Assembly: GCA_963824275.1 (NCBI GenBank)
Contig: CAWGOT010000003.1
Coordinates: 2,728,001-2,792,000, forward strand
Length of the DNA: 64,000 bases
Source: JANXQG01 sp963824275
GTDB lineage: Bacteria; Planctomycetota; Planctomycetia; Pirellulales; Thermoguttaceae
Direction: 5' to 3'
Numbering within the stretch: the first letter of the stretch is position 1; every line of letters begins with the position of its first letter. The translations under genes and the position numbers were made by a program. Below the pieces are notes generated by a model. The model saw only the letters and a list, made by a program, of their open reading frames with translations, did not search any database and was not told the origin of the DNA. Shown piece after piece: positions 29,395-40,194 of the stretch.

Positions 29395-31189
29395 CTACTT
29401 CCTGTCCGCCGCCAGCACGGCAATGAACGCCTTCTGCGGGATCTGCACCTGGCCCACCTGCTTCATCTTGGCCTTGCCCTTCTTCTGCTTTTCCAGGAGC
29501 TTCTTCTTCCGCGTCACGTCGCCGCCGTAGCACTTGGCGGTGACGTCCTTGCGGTAGGCCGCGATCGTGGAGCGGGCGATGATCTTGCCGCCGATGCAGC
29601 CCTGGATCGGGATCTTGAACTGGTGGCGGGGAATGGCCTCGGCCAGTTGCTCGCAGTAGTGCAGGGCCCGCGCCCGCGCGGTCGCGATGGACCAGGTAGG
29701 CCAGCGTGTCGACCGGCTCCCCGTTGATCAGGATTTCGACCTTCACGACGTCGGTCTCGCGATAGTCGATGGTGAAGTAATCGAACAAGCCATAGCCGCG
29801 GGTGACCGACTTGAGCTTGCCGTAGAAATCGAAAAGCACCTCGCCCAGCGGCATCTCGCTGATCACCTCGACCCGGCCCACGGAGAGGTAATTGATCTGC
29901 TGGCTCGCCGAGCGATAGTCGCGGCAGAGCTCCATGACCGAGCCGACATACTCTTCGGGCGTCAGAATCGTCGCCTTGATGTAGGGCTCCGTGACGCTGG
30001 CGATCTTGAGCGGATCGGGCCAGTGTCCCGGGTTGTCGACCTCGAGCACGTTGCCGTCCTTCAAGGTCACCTGGTACTTGACGGTCGGGGCCGAGACGAC
30101 CAGCCCGATATCGAACTCCCGCTGCAGCCGCTCCTGAATCACGTCGAGGTGCAGCAGGCCGAGGAACCCGCAGCGGAAGCCGAAGCCCAGGGCCGCGGAA
30201 CTGTCTTTCTCGTACGTCAGGGCGGCGTCGTTGATGGCCAGCTTGTCCATCGCCTTTTGCAGTTCGCGATACTCGTCGGCATCGATCGGATAGATCGAGG
30301 AAAAGACGACCTGCTTCGCCTCCACGTAGCCGGGGACCGGTTCGGCCGCAGGACGGTCGCGGTGCGTGATCGTATCGCCGATTTCAATATCGCGGACGCT
30401 CTTGATTCCGGCGATAATGTAGCCCACCTCCCCGGCGGCGAGCTGCTCCTGAGGATAGAACTTGAGCCGATTGATCCCCACTTCCTCCACCGTGTAATCC
30501 CAGCCCGAGTGCATGAAATGGATGGCGTCGCCGGCTTTCACCGTGCCGTCCATGAGGCGGCACTGGAGAATCACCCCGCGATAACGATCGAACTGCGCGT
30601 CGAAGACCAGCGCTTTCAGCGGCCCGGCCGGATCGCCTTTGGGGCAAGGCAGCTTCTCGACGATTCCGGCGAGCACTTCTTGAATGCCGGCGCCGGTCTT
30701 GGCCGAGATGGGGATGGCCGCGAACGGATCGAGCCCCAGGTCCTTGTCGATCTCCTCGCGGACCCGCTCGACGTCGGCGGCGGGCAGATCGATCTTGTTG
30801 ATGATCGGCAGCAGTTCCAGGTTGTGATCGAGCGCCAGGTAGAGGTTGGCGACCGTCTGCGCCTCGACGCCCTGGGAGGCATCGACGACAATCAAGGCGC
30901 CGTCGCAGGCCAGGAGTGAGCGCCGCACCTCGTGCGAAAAATCGACGTGCCCCGGAGTGTCGATCAGGTTCAGTTGGTAATCCTGGCCGTCGGGGGCGCG
31001 GTAGGAAAGCGTGATCGAATTGCTCTTGATCGTGATTCCCCGCTCGCGCTCGATATCCATGGAGTCGAGCAGTTGGTTGCGAAACTCGCGCTGCGAAACG
31101 CCGCCACAGGCCTGGATCAAGCGATCGGCCAGGGTGGATTTCCCATGGTCAATATGGGCGATGATGCAGAAGTTGCGAATATGGTTCAT
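29395..31189 (-). CDS. lepA: Elongation factor 4 (LepA); one frameshift
   Basis: Membrane-associated translational GTPase that acts on stalled ribosomes. G-motifs: 'AHIDHGKSTL' (P-loop), 'RGITIKSNSI', 'DTPGHVDF', 'NKIDLP' and 'ISAKTG'. About 598 residues, normal for LepA. Near 29672 two bases of a GC repeat are missing; beyond it the C-terminus continues in another frame to the stop at 29395-29397 ('AFIAVLAADRK'). Because LepA is universally conserved, the break is almost certainly a sequence error. The small gene at 29162 follows. Start ATG 31189 gives the usual 'MNHIRNFCIIAHIDHG'. Confidence 0.95.
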
Positions 31190-31531
31190 GAAACGTGTTG
31201 AAGAAATTGCCGATCAACGACCTTGATGTACGAGTCCCTGCACGGACAAGGCCCCTGAATCCATCGATTCTAACCCATGACGCTGAAAAGGGATAGGGGA
31301 AAGGTGGAAGAAAGGAAGATGAAAGAAAGGAAAATACATGGAAGCAAAGACCACCGTATCTATACTCCAGTATTCTCATTTTTCTTTCTGTCATTTTCCT
31401 TTCTGTCCAAAGGATCTTGAGGCGAACTTCGGGCCGGCAAAAAGTCGTGCAGGATCAGGCAAGGGTCCGGGACGATCGTGCTATCGACGGGTCGCTAATA
31501 GTGCTTATAATTCGATAAAGGAATTTACAAC
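31190..31531. other. Intergenic region with dispersed repeat
   Basis: Divergent upstream region of lepA and the cupin gene. It contains the A/G-rich repeat element at 31304-31407. No small gene is supported, and no clear promoter was picked. Confidence 0.5.
31304..31407. repeat. Dispersed imperfect palindrome, copy 1
   Basis: A/G-rich left half (gaaagaaaggaaaat) and complementary T/C-rich right half (cattttcctttctg) around a 25-base centre. Sequence and layout match the element at 51366-51460, and an A/G-rich half-copy lies at 26880-26930. Confidence 0.7.
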
Positions 31532-31931
31532 ATGGAAATCAAGCGAAGCGGCTCGCAGCCCTCCGTCAAAGGACCGGCCGACTGGTTTACGGGAACGGTG
31601 CGGATTGACCCCCTGTTCCAGGCAAGCAATCCGGCGCAGCGCAGTCGGCGCGAGCGTCACGTTCGAGCCCTGCGCTCGGACTGCATGGCACACCCATCCG
31701 CTGGGCCAGACTTTGATCGTGACAGCCGGCTGTGGGCTCGTGCAGCGCTGGGGAGGCCCGATCGAAGAAATCCGGCCGGGCGACGTGATCTGGTTCGCGC
31801 CGGGCGAAAAGCATTGGCATGGGGCCACGGCAACTACAGCGGTGACCCATATTGCCATTCAAGAGCAATTGAACGGCAAGACGGTCGATTGGATGGAACA
31901 AGTGAGTGAAGAGCAGTACCAAAGCACTTAA
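31532..31931 (+). CDS. Cupin-domain protein; one frameshift
   Basis: About 132 residues, ATG 31532. The first 35 residues ('SVKGPADWFTGTVRIDPLFQ') and the rest ('SAVGASVTFEPCARTAWHTH', 'GCGLVQRWGGPIEEIRPGDV', 'WFAPGEKHWHGATATTAVTH') lie in different frames, joined near 31632. The two cupin motifs are intact, with metal-ligand histidines in 'HTH' and 'KHWHG'. Closest in pattern to the small cupins found with carboxymuconolactone decarboxylases and aldo-keto reductases. It is followed after 10 bases by the aldo-keto reductase. Confidence 0.78.
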
Positions 31932-31941
31932 AGGAGAAAAA

Positions 31942-32951
31942 ATGCAAACGCGCAAACTCGGCAAGAGCAATTTGGAAGTTTCGGCCCTCGGGCTGGGCTG
32001 CATGGGGATGAGTTTTTCCTACGGCCCGCCCAAGGACATAAAGGAGATGAACGTCCCTTCTGCAAGCGGCCGTCCAGCGCGGTATTACGTTCTTCGACAC
32101 GGCCGAGGTCTACGGCCCGTTCCTGAACGAAGAGGCTCGTGGGCGAAGCCCTGGCTCCCTTCCGCAAGCAGGTGGTGATCGCCACCAAGTTCGGGTTCGA
32201 TCTCAATCCTGATTTCGATCCCCGCGGGATGAAGGGAGCACCGGGCCTGAACAGCCGGCCGGAGCACGTCAAGCGGGCCGTCGAGGGCTCGCTCAAGCGG
32301 CTCAAGGTCGAGAGGATCGACCTGCTCTATCAGCACCGGGTCGATCCGGACGTGCCGATCGAAGATGTGGCAGGAGCGGTGAAGGAGCTGATCGAGCAGG
32401 GCAAGGTCGAGCACTTCGGCCTTTCGGAAGCAGGAGCAAACACGATCCGCCGTGCACACGCCGTCCAGCCGGTCGCCGCGTTGCAGAGCGAATACTCGCT
32501 GTGGACGAGAACGCCCGAGAAGGAAGTGATACCGACCCTCGAGGAACTGGGAATCGGCCTCGTGCCGTACAGCCCTTTGGGCAAGGGCTTTCTCACGGGG
32601 AAGATGGACGAGAAAACGACCTTCGACACTACCGACTTCCGCAGCACTTTGCCGCGCTTCACGCCGCAGGCGCTCCAGGCGAACCAGGCTCTCGTCAGTC
32701 TGCTCGGCAGCATCGCAAAACGGAAGGAGGCCACACCTGCCCAGATCGCGCTCGCCTGGCTGCTGGCCCAGAAGCCGTGGATTGTCCCGATCCCAGGGAC
32801 CACGAAGCTGCCGCGGCTGGATGAGAACCTCGGGGCCCTCGCGGTGGAACTCACGCCGGACGATCTGGGCGAGATCGCGAGCGCCGCCGCAAAGATCACC
32901 GTGCATGGGGCGCGGTATCCGGAGAAGCTGGAGCGGATGACCGGCCGCTGA
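31942..32951 (+). CDS. Aldo/keto reductase; two or more frameshifts
   Basis: About 330 residues, ATG 31942 with AAGGAG upstream. 'KLGKSNLEVSALGLGCMGMS' starts the protein. The stretch 32040-32145 is broken but still shows 'FFDTAEVYGPF' (active Tyr), after which the frame is clean: 'VIATKFGF' (active Lys), 'IDLLYQHRVDP' (His), 'PYSPLGKGFL' and 'IPGTTKLPRLDENLGA' (NADP binding). Member of the AKR branch that reduces aldehydes and ketones. Probably co-transcribed with the cupin gene, as often seen in stress-response clusters. Confidence 0.85.
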
Positions 32952-32989
32952 ACGGCAGAGCATGTGTTCTGATGTTGCTATCAGGCGGT

Positions 32990-34031
32990 TCAACACCCGA
33001 CATCCGCAAATGTCGGCGCCAAGGCCACGGCGAGCCGTGCCTGCCATTGCCGGGCGCTGCCTTCAATCCACGGACACTCAAGCAGGAAGTTGTCCCAATC
33101 CACACGCCACTGCAGCGGGAAATCGTGCCCGAAATCAGCCGGCTTGCGCCAGTCGCCCGCCTGCAAAGTCCGTATAAGAAGGGCGTACGGCAAGCGGGTC
33201 TGCTCGGCCAGGAGGGTTGCGTCGTAGAGGTCCTTGCCCTGCGGATGCATATCGGTCTCCAGCCAATGGAGCTTCCATGCCAGCGACATGGCCTTGCCCG
33301 CCGCCAGAAGGCTGAGGGTGCCGCCGTCAATGGTGGCGATCGCGGTTTCCTGCGGCTCATCCAGGAGCTTCTCGCGAAAAGTAATGTCCATCTGCACGTC
33401 GCCGTGAGGCAGGTTCTCCGCCAGCCAGGGAAACCGGATCCGCTTTCCCGCCGCACGTTCGTAGGCCCAGATGTCATCCAAGGTGATCTTATCGACTTCG
33501 ATGATCGCGGGACCAGCCATCGGGTCGTCGGCAAGCGCGGTCCGCAACTCGTCCAGCATGCCTTGTGCGACGGCGTCGTTGGGGCCAACGCTCTCGGACC
33601 GGAATATCCAGTCAATATCGCCCGGCTCTCGCGACGCCTCGCCCAGCCAGGCCTGAAGCAAGAGACTGGCGCAAGACAAGGTGATCTCTCCAATGCGAAC
33701 CGCCGACCGCGCGGAGGAGATGGGCAATTACATGCCGGCGGGCCTCGTACCACTGCCGCCCGACCGCCGGATCGTCGAACTTGGGATCGCCCTGGCGAAA
33801 AGCACGCGGATAATGCAGCAGGGCTGGATCGAAAATCTGGGGACGGTCTGCCCCAATCCCGCCGGCCGCGGCCGCGCGGAATGAGTTCGGATAACCTCGT
33901 CCAACCTGGTCGGATTGTGCGGTCGCCTGCGGTCTTGGCGGCGGCGGTGGCGAGCGGTCCAGGGACGCCTCCCTGGACCGCGGCGCCTGCGGCGATTGTG
34001 TGCCGAACCAATATTGCCAGAATGAGCTCAT
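32990..34031 (-). CDS. AbiEii-like nucleotidyltransferase-family protein; one frameshift
   Basis: About 345 residues. 'HYPRAFRQGDPKFDDPAVGR' and 'QWYEARRHVIAHLLRAVGG' are in one frame; after about 33665 the reading continues with 'LLLQAWLGEASREPGDIDWI', the G-S...D-x-D pattern of the AbiEii/AbiGii toxin-like nucleotidyltransferases. Then 'KAMSLAWKLHWLETDMHPQG' and 'KDLYDATLLAEQT', also typical of that family. ATG 34031 lies 3 bases after the upstream stop with GGAGGAG before it. The first 60 residues are low-complexity. A toxin role is inference; the usual AbiEi antitoxin is not present. Confidence 0.7.
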
Positions 34032-34034
34032 GCC

Positions 34035-34667
34035 TTACTCCTCCACTCGAAGCCAACCGGCATCGACAGCCGGGTTGCTATCGTAAACAACAAATTCCTC
34101 TTCCACATCAAGAATCGGGTGGGCCAGTTCCTTGAGTGCCGCCAGGAGGCGATCAAGCTCCTGTCGAGCGGCGTGGCGACCGACGGATCGGCACTGTTGC
34201 GTGACAAACCGCTGCTCGTTTCCATCGACGAACTGCTGCAAGGCATTCCGCGAGACATGCGCCCCGTGCCGCTGCGCGACGGAGCGCAACGATTGAAGGT
34301 CGGCGCCCCGCCGCAGAAGCAATTTGACGTGGTGTTCGAAGTACGCTCCTGGCGACTGGTTTCGGGCGGTGTCGTTCGTTTGCGGAACGTCCTCGTTCTC
34401 CGGCGCGGCCTCGACCTTGATGCGCGAAACCGAAAAACCGGCGGCCATCAATGCCTCGTAGACATTGTTCGCGGCCGTGCGTTGCTCGGAGAGCGTGCCG
34501 CGGCCGTGCCGCGTTAGCATGGGCTGCGATCGGGTCAGACCGCGGTCGAGGACGATATGCAGGCATTTCAGGCCGTGATCGGCAGCCCATTTCCGCAAAG
34601 CGGGAATCTGCCCGTCATCGGTAGCGACAACGGTAATGTGCGTTTCAAAGTCGCCGCTGTATTCCAT
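34035..34667 (-). CDS. Conserved protein of unknown function, partner of the nucleotidyltransferase
   Basis: Intact, 210 residues, ATG 34667. 'MEYSGDFETHITV' and 'LKCLHIVLDRGLTRSQPMLT' open the protein; 'PGAYFEHHVKLLLRR' follows in the middle. I know the pattern from unassigned proteins of planctomycetes and cyanobacteria but cannot name a function. The 3-base gap to the nucleotidyltransferase gene suggests a two-gene unit. No membrane segment or signal peptide. Confidence 0.65.
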   Translation of the reverse strand: MEYSGDFETHITVVATDDGQIPALRKWAADHGLKCLHIVLDRGLTRSQPMLTRHGRGTLSEQRTAANNVYEALMAAGFSVSRIKVEAAPENEDVPQTNDTARNQSPGAYFEHHVKLLLRRGADLQSLRSVAQRHGAHVSRNALQQFVDGNEQRFVTQQCRSVGRHAARQELDRLLAALKELAHPILDVEEEFVVYDSNPAVDAGWLRVEE

Positions 34668-34758
34668 TTCGTCTTAATCGGATAGGTTCTTAGCGTGCCC
34701 TAATCTAATCCTCGCGGCGCCGCCAGTCGCTGTCAAGAACACGGCTAATTTGCCTTTA

Positions 34759-34814
34759 TCTTTCATCCCTCATCTTTCATCCCTCATCCTTCATCCCTCA
34801 TCCTTCATCCCTCA
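34759..34814. repeat. 14-bp tandem repeat, four copies
   Basis: Units start at 34759, 34773, 34787 and 34801, each TC(T/C)TTCATCCCTCA. The last unit contains the stop codon of the sugar isomerase gene (34812-34814). Related ATCCTTC repeats occur at about 51470-51485. Confidence 0.9.
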
Positions 34815-35626
34815 TCCCAGCAGGTGCCGCAGTTTCTCGTCGGCATCCAGCAAGAGCTGCGGAGGGTTCGGCCACTGCTCCAAGATCAAGGCGCCGTGAT
34901 AGTCGCGACGCCGCAGTCGCTCCAGAAAGACCCGCACTTGGGAATCGTCCGCCCGTGACGGCCCGGTGAAAAGCGTCAGATGGCTGTCGGCGTCGCCATA
35001 ATTCTCGTGAACGTGGAGATGGATGATGGGGACCTCAGGCGACAAGGCATCGAGGTAGCCGACGTAGTCGTTGTGGTACGCCGCGCAGAGATTGGCATGG
35101 CCGATGTCGAGGCACATGCCGACCCTGGGAGAGGCTGCCGGCCCTTGGTTCAGATCCGCGAAGACCTGGTTGAAGTCCTGCGGCGTCGTGTGCGGGGTGT
35201 TCTCGATGCTTAGCCGCAAACCGGCCGAAGCAGCACGGCGGATCACGGCGTCCAAGGAACGAACGTAACTGAGGGCACCTTCGTCCATGTAAAGGTGCAG
35301 GTTCACGAGATCGGCCCCGATGTCCCGGGCAAAATCGATGCTCCGCATCAGGCTCGCGATCCCGTCCGGCGCAAGGGGTTGGCCTGCCAGGGGGCGTGGA
35401 CCGTGAGCAACAAGGCGTTGGCCTCGCTCGTCCGCCGAATCCAATCCCGCTCCACCTGATCGATGTCCGTCTCGTCCCATCCGGCGACGGCGCCCTCAGG
35501 ATAGACCTTTTTGTCGGCGAACCATTCGAAGGCCTCGAATCCGTGCCGCAGGGCGAAACGGAAGGGTTCCAAACGGTCGGCGCAGGAAATGGCCGTCTGA
35601 TTGCCGATGCGGATGTTTGAAGTCAT
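34812..35626 (-). CDS. Sugar phosphate isomerase/epimerase-like TIM-barrel protein; one frameshift
   Basis: About 270 residues. It begins at ATG 35626 ('MTSNIRIGNQTAISC'), with the frame change near 35375 ('LLLTVHAPWQANPLAPDG'). Typical xylose-isomerase-like/AP_endonuc_2 motifs: 'VNLHLYMDEG', 'LRLSIENTPHTT', 'GMCLDIGHANLCAAYH', 'IHLHVHENYGDADSH' and 'GALILEQWP', which supply metal ligands. The start lies in frame with the preceding dikinase without an intervening stop. Substrate unknown; the setting suggests a sugar or sugar phosphate. Confidence 0.78.
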
Positions 35627-38600
35627 CAATGCCTCGCGCAGTTCTACGGATAGTCCGACCTGCGGCCGCGTCTGCACGACGTGATACGTCCCGCCGGCGA
35701 TGGCCCCTTCCACGTCTTGCGGCGAGCCCAAGACCCGTTCCACTTCCAGCCCGATCCGGGCGATCGCGCGGAGCAGGCCGTCGCGGTAGTCCTGGTCCCA
35801 CATCAGGCGCTCGCCGCGGTAATCGAGAAGTCGCTGCTGGGGCTCTTCGGCCAGGAAGCTGTCGTAGAGACCGGCCCCGGCGAAGTTCTCGAGGTCCTCA
35901 TCGCTAGAGTCGGAGCGGAAGATCACGCCCTTGCCGAACAGGCCGACGCTCTTTCCGAGATAGGAAATGAGCCGCGGCGCGAGATCGGTCTTGCCGCAGA
36001 TCGCGCCAGGGCCCGGCCCGGGTAGTTTCCGACCAGCGTCTCGCCCAACCCTAGCACGACCTCGGCGTAAAGCTCGTCGCGGTTCCCGTTGAGCGGATTG
36101 ACGGTGTGAATGACGAAGGCGTAATCGGCCTCGATGACCTGCTGGACGAGCACGGCCATCCTCAGATACTCATGGGGAACGCCGCGCGTGCGGCGGGAGA
36201 AGAAGGCCCTCTCGTTCCACTTCGAGGCCCACACCCGCAGCACTCCCCGCCAGATGTCCTCCCAGGCGGTCGCGGGCAGGCCCATCTGCCGCCAGGCCCC
36301 GAGCAACGCCTCCTTGAGGGCTGCCGGCGGCGACATTTCCAGCAACAGCGTTCGCAGGCGGGGAAGCGCGCCGATCGGATCGTTTTCGGCCGCGGCGAGC
36401 AGGGCCAGGTATTTTTCCCGCACGGGGCGGTTGCCCTCGTCGTCGAGCGCCCTCTCAAAGCTGCCGAAGGGCAGCGCCAGCGAGGCCGGCAAGTGGATCC
36501 AATCGGGCAGGCGGCCGCGGAGGCCGTTGAGGTTGGTGGATTTGCCGCCCACGATGCCCGGCTGGAACTCGTGCTGCGTGACGGCCCACAGGGCGATGGA
36601 AGAAGAAGGCCGTATCGGAACGGGGCTTGGGGATTCCGGCCCTCGGTCCGGTTCGGCGGATGCGGCTGCGGCAAGCGCCGTTTCGTCCCATGCCACGTCG
36701 CCGGCCGGGGTTGCGTGCAGGGCGATGGTGCGGCCGCTGAGCCGCTGCAGGCGTTCGTACGCCGCCGGCTCGAAGCAGGTGGCGAAAAGCACCTCGGCGT
36801 TGCGGGCCCGGACGGCAACGTGGGAGAGCAGATCGGCGCATCGCGCGTGATGACGCCTTTCACGTTCGCGGCCAGATCTTCGCTTCCGGCCACCTGCGAG
36901 GCGATCAGAATGGTTGCCTCCGTGAACGCCTCGGTTTGGACGTTGGCCAGGCGTTCCACGGTCCGCACGCGCCCCGAGGCGGAAGCGGGACTGATGATCT
37001 GCCAGCCTCCCATGCCTGCCGCTTGCCGCAACAGCGGCTCGATGTGGCTTAAGAGCAGGGCCAGGGCGAAGGCCGGCCCCCCGCGAATGACCTCGTCGCT
37101 GAACAGCGACACCGTCCAAGCGGGCAGCCCAAAGGCGGCGCCAAGGAGCTCCGCCTTGGGTTGAAGTCGCCGGTAGAGGTCGTTGGTGAGCGACTGTACG
37201 ACGCGGGCCGTACGGTCCGAGACGCTCTTGGCATGCAGGGCCCAATCGCGGTCGCCCTGGGGCAGCGCTTTGAGCCTGGCCCAATGCCCGGCGCACGGGG
37301 CCAGCTCCGGCAAGTCGATCGAGAGCATCAGGTTCCGCATCGCCCAGTAGACCAATTCGACCATCGGCCGCCGCTCGAAGCGGCTGAGGTCTTGCCGTTC
37401 GATCGACCCGCGGAGCGTCTCTTCCAGCGCGAGGTCCAACATCAGCAGGTCGCGGAGGGCCGCGTCATCCCGACCCGGCGTACCGGGCGCGCCGCCGTCC
37501 AGCGCCTGCCGCAAGTCGTCGCGGGCGGCGGTCACGGCGCCCGCAAGTTCTTCGGCGGCCGCCTGCCGGCGGTGCATGTTGAGAACGCCGTCGAGTTTCT
37601 GCGCCAGCCCTGTGGCCATGCGCCCCCGGGCGGCGGCAATCGCGCTTTCCAGGTCCGTGCCGGCGTGGACGGCCTTGACGATCCGCAGAAAGTTATCGAA
37701 GTCGCGCACCAGCGCGTCCTTGCGGTCGGGATAGTATTCGGGATCGCTGCGGATCGGACGCTCGAAACTTTGCAGCCGCCGGCGCGTGACGCCTCCCGCC
37801 TCCAGCGTCTGATAGAACCGGTTGCGATCGCCGCGGCTGTTCAAGAAAGCGAGGTAGGCCTCGCAGATCACGATGTCGTCGGGCGTGGTGTTGTTGTGCA
37901 GCTTCTGGTGCCATTCTTCGAGGAACAGGCCATGCACCTCCTTGATATGGTTGCGGTGCATGATCTGCAGGATCTCGTCCCGGATCCGCTGGCCGTCGCC
38001 GCCGCGCCCGAGCGTGGTGAGCATCCAGCGGGCCCAGATGCGAACGCGGGTCGATCCGTCCAGGGCACCCGGTACTCCGGGTCGCGGCGGATCGTGCCGC
38101 CAGATTTCGGCCAGGCGGGTCGTAAGCCGGTCCTGGGCGTGACTCAACTCGCGCGGCTTGGTGTTGTAGTTCCGCTGCCAGTCGAGTTGCCGCGTGGCGC
38201 TATAACGCAGCCAGACGAACAAGAGGGCCATGGCTTCCGGATCGTCCCGCACTCGATCCAGGAGGTCGTGGCAGAGGTTGAAGCGGTGCATCAAGGTCCA
38301 GGAACCGCCGCTCATCTCCGCGGCCACAATCGCGTCGGCCAAGGGCTGGAGTTGCGGGGAGTCGTGCGGTTGGCCCGGTGCCGGGGCAAACAAGGGCACG
38401 AACAGGTCGCTGCGCTGCCGCTTAAGCCACTGGCCGTTGCCGGGTTGAAAGAGGACGAATCTCATGCCTGCGGGTCCGGGCCCGTCGGCTGGCTTGTGGA
38501 ATTCCAGGTCGAGCGCTTGCAAACCGTCCTGCACGGCAAGCGGAGTGCGGACGGCCAACGCATCGACAACGGTCGTGCCAGACGGCCGCTGGTCTTCGGG

Positions 38601-39203
38601 CGGGAGTTTCCACTCATGTGTGAAGCGCGGCGCCAGGCCCCAATGCAGCACGACGGGCGATTCCGCGTCGCAAATCAGCCGCACTCGAACGCCCTCGGGC
38701 GTGCTCCAGGCGGCTGCGGCCAGGCGGTCGCCGCTATCCAGCCCTAGCACGTCGCGGAAAGCAACCGCTTCCGGCGTCGTCGCGGAGAGGGCCTGTTCGA
38801 GCGAAGGGCGGCCGCCCGGCGGCAGCGAAAGCGGGATGCAGAAGTCCTTGCCGCCGTCTTTCAGCCAGCGGTTCTCCCGTGGAAAATAGACGACAAAGAG
38901 CAGGCTCCGCCAGGGACAAGACTGGTCGAGTTGGATGACCACTTGCCGCCGGCCGTCGCCGTTTGAGAAAAGCGCGGTCCGCACCGCTTGTTCGCCGGCG
39001 GCCGTCGTGCCTTGCGGCCAACAGCTTTCGGGCGGACGATGCCACGCGCCGGGCCGGCGGCCGCCCAGGCCCCAATGCAGGACGCAGTCCGCGGCTCCCT
39101 GCACTGCGATCAGCACGTTAAGCCGCTCGCCGTCCTGCTGCTGGCTGACCGAGACCGCGTCTCGTGTCGCAAAACTGACATTTTTGTTACGCGTTTCAGG
39201 CAT
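35627..39203 (-). CDS. Alpha-glucan, water dikinase-like protein (GWD); two frameshifts
   Basis: About 1190 residues, ATG 39203. Two CBM45-like starch-binding modules: 'VLHWGLGGRRPGAWHRPP' (about 40) and 'VVLHWGLAPRFTHEWKLPP' (about 185). The GWD-type middle follows ('EWHQKLHNNTTPDDIVICEA', 'EYYPDRKDALVRDFDNFLR'). The phosphohistidine site is 'LLSHVAVRARN', restored by joining frames near 36840. The PPDK-like ATP-binding domain ('GGKSTNLNGLRGRLPDW', 'GVLRVWASKWNERAFFSRR') ends in 'GTYHVVQTRPQV', with another frame change near 36010. GWD transfers the beta-phosphate of ATP to C6 of glucosyl units in starch-like glucan. Best known from plants; the bacterial copy lies beside glucan-synthesis and degradation genes. 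No stop separates it from the isomerase. Confidence 0.88.
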
Positions 39204-39435
39204 CCTGAATATTCCTCGGAACCTTCGGACAGCGGTCCAACCGCTTAACCTGGATAATTATAACCGGTCTGCCCTCCGGCAAATCGGCTATTCTCCATCA
39301 ATTCCGCGCATTCCTTGGAATCCGCGGCACAATCGGAGACAGGAAGTGCTTTGCGCGGGGTGTGAGCTAGAGTTGCTTGGCGGCATTTCTTGGGCCGCTT
39401 CCCCAGGGCCGGCCAGCGAAGATGAGGAAATAGGG

Positions 39436-40194
39436 ATGGGCCTCCAGGTATTGCAACGTACGCTCGATGTCGGCATGCTCCAGGATGCCGAGGGGCGAGC
39501 CATTTGTTTGCGCGATGAACCTTCCGACCGCGAGGAACCTCAGGGCGGCAGCGGGACGCTCAAGTGGTTCATGTCCTTGATGGGCGAGACGCAACCGGAA
39601 GTTTCGCCGCTACGCGGCGCAGCGGCGACCGGCGACGTCACGAGCTACCGCTACGATTGGACGTTTGGAATCAGTTGCTTGGGGTCCCGCGATCTGTGGT
39701 GGGACTGGCAGGCTGGATTGCACGCGGAAAGTGCGATCTCGGTGCAGTTGATGGTGGCCTGCGGAGAAGGTCTCGGTTTCACGGAAATCTCGGCCCATCT
39801 TTGGTCGCTTTTTCCCTCGCGCAACCACCCCCTGCCGCCGGCTTTCCGTGCAGGCTGTCCGCCAGAGATTCCCGCCGGCGACGGTCAAACGAGCCACTGG
39901 TACGTTTGCCGGTTCTTAGATGGGAGCACCGGCAGTTGCGCGATCGATTGGCGGATCAGCCGGAGAGCGCTCGCGGAGCATGGCCCTTTGCTGCGGGGCG
40001 CGATTCAACTTGCCTTTCACGGGAACGTCGAGGCAACGTCGTCGCCGGCCCCGCGAATCCACCTCCTGCTGCGGCCGCAGATGAACTTCGATCCCAGCGA
40101 TGAACTGCACTTCTCGCGGCTTGCGGACTCGGAGTGTCCGAGCCTGGTGATCTGCCCCAGGACACCCGCCGGAGAATATACTGCGCGCGGGTGA
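39436..40194 (+). CDS. Hypothetical protein, unknown
   Basis: 252 residues if started at ATG 39436; the frame is open further upstream, so the true start is uncertain. It contains many Trp and Cys: 'GTLKWFMSLMGETQPEVSP', 'SRDLWWDWQAGLH' and 'TSHWYVCRFLDGSTGSCAID'. No signal peptide or recognised domain. A minus-strand frame (39367-39594) competes with its first part. The gene is divergent from GWD and upstream of the glycosyltransferases, but no link is shown. Confidence 0.45.
   Translation: MGLQVLQRTLDVGMLQDAEGRAICLRDEPSDREEPQGGSGTLKWFMSLMGETQPEVSPLRGAAATGDVTSYRYDWTFGISCLGSRDLWWDWQAGLHAESAISVQLMVACGEGLGFTEISAHLWSLFPSRNHPLPPAFRAGCPPEIPAGDGQTSHWYVCRFLDGSTGSCAIDWRISRRALAEHGPLLRGAIQLAFHGNVEATSSPAPRIHLLLRPQMNFDPSDELHFSRLADSECPSLVICPRTPAGEYTARG

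Noticed and set aside
34759..34814. Possible CRISPR-like array
   Set aside because: 14-bp units without spacers; simple tandem repeat, no cas genes.
39367..39594. 75-codon minus frame overlapping the hypothetical gene at 39436
   Set aside because: Looks somewhat protein-like, but has no ribosome binding site and no domain; cannot be preferred over the plus-strand frame.
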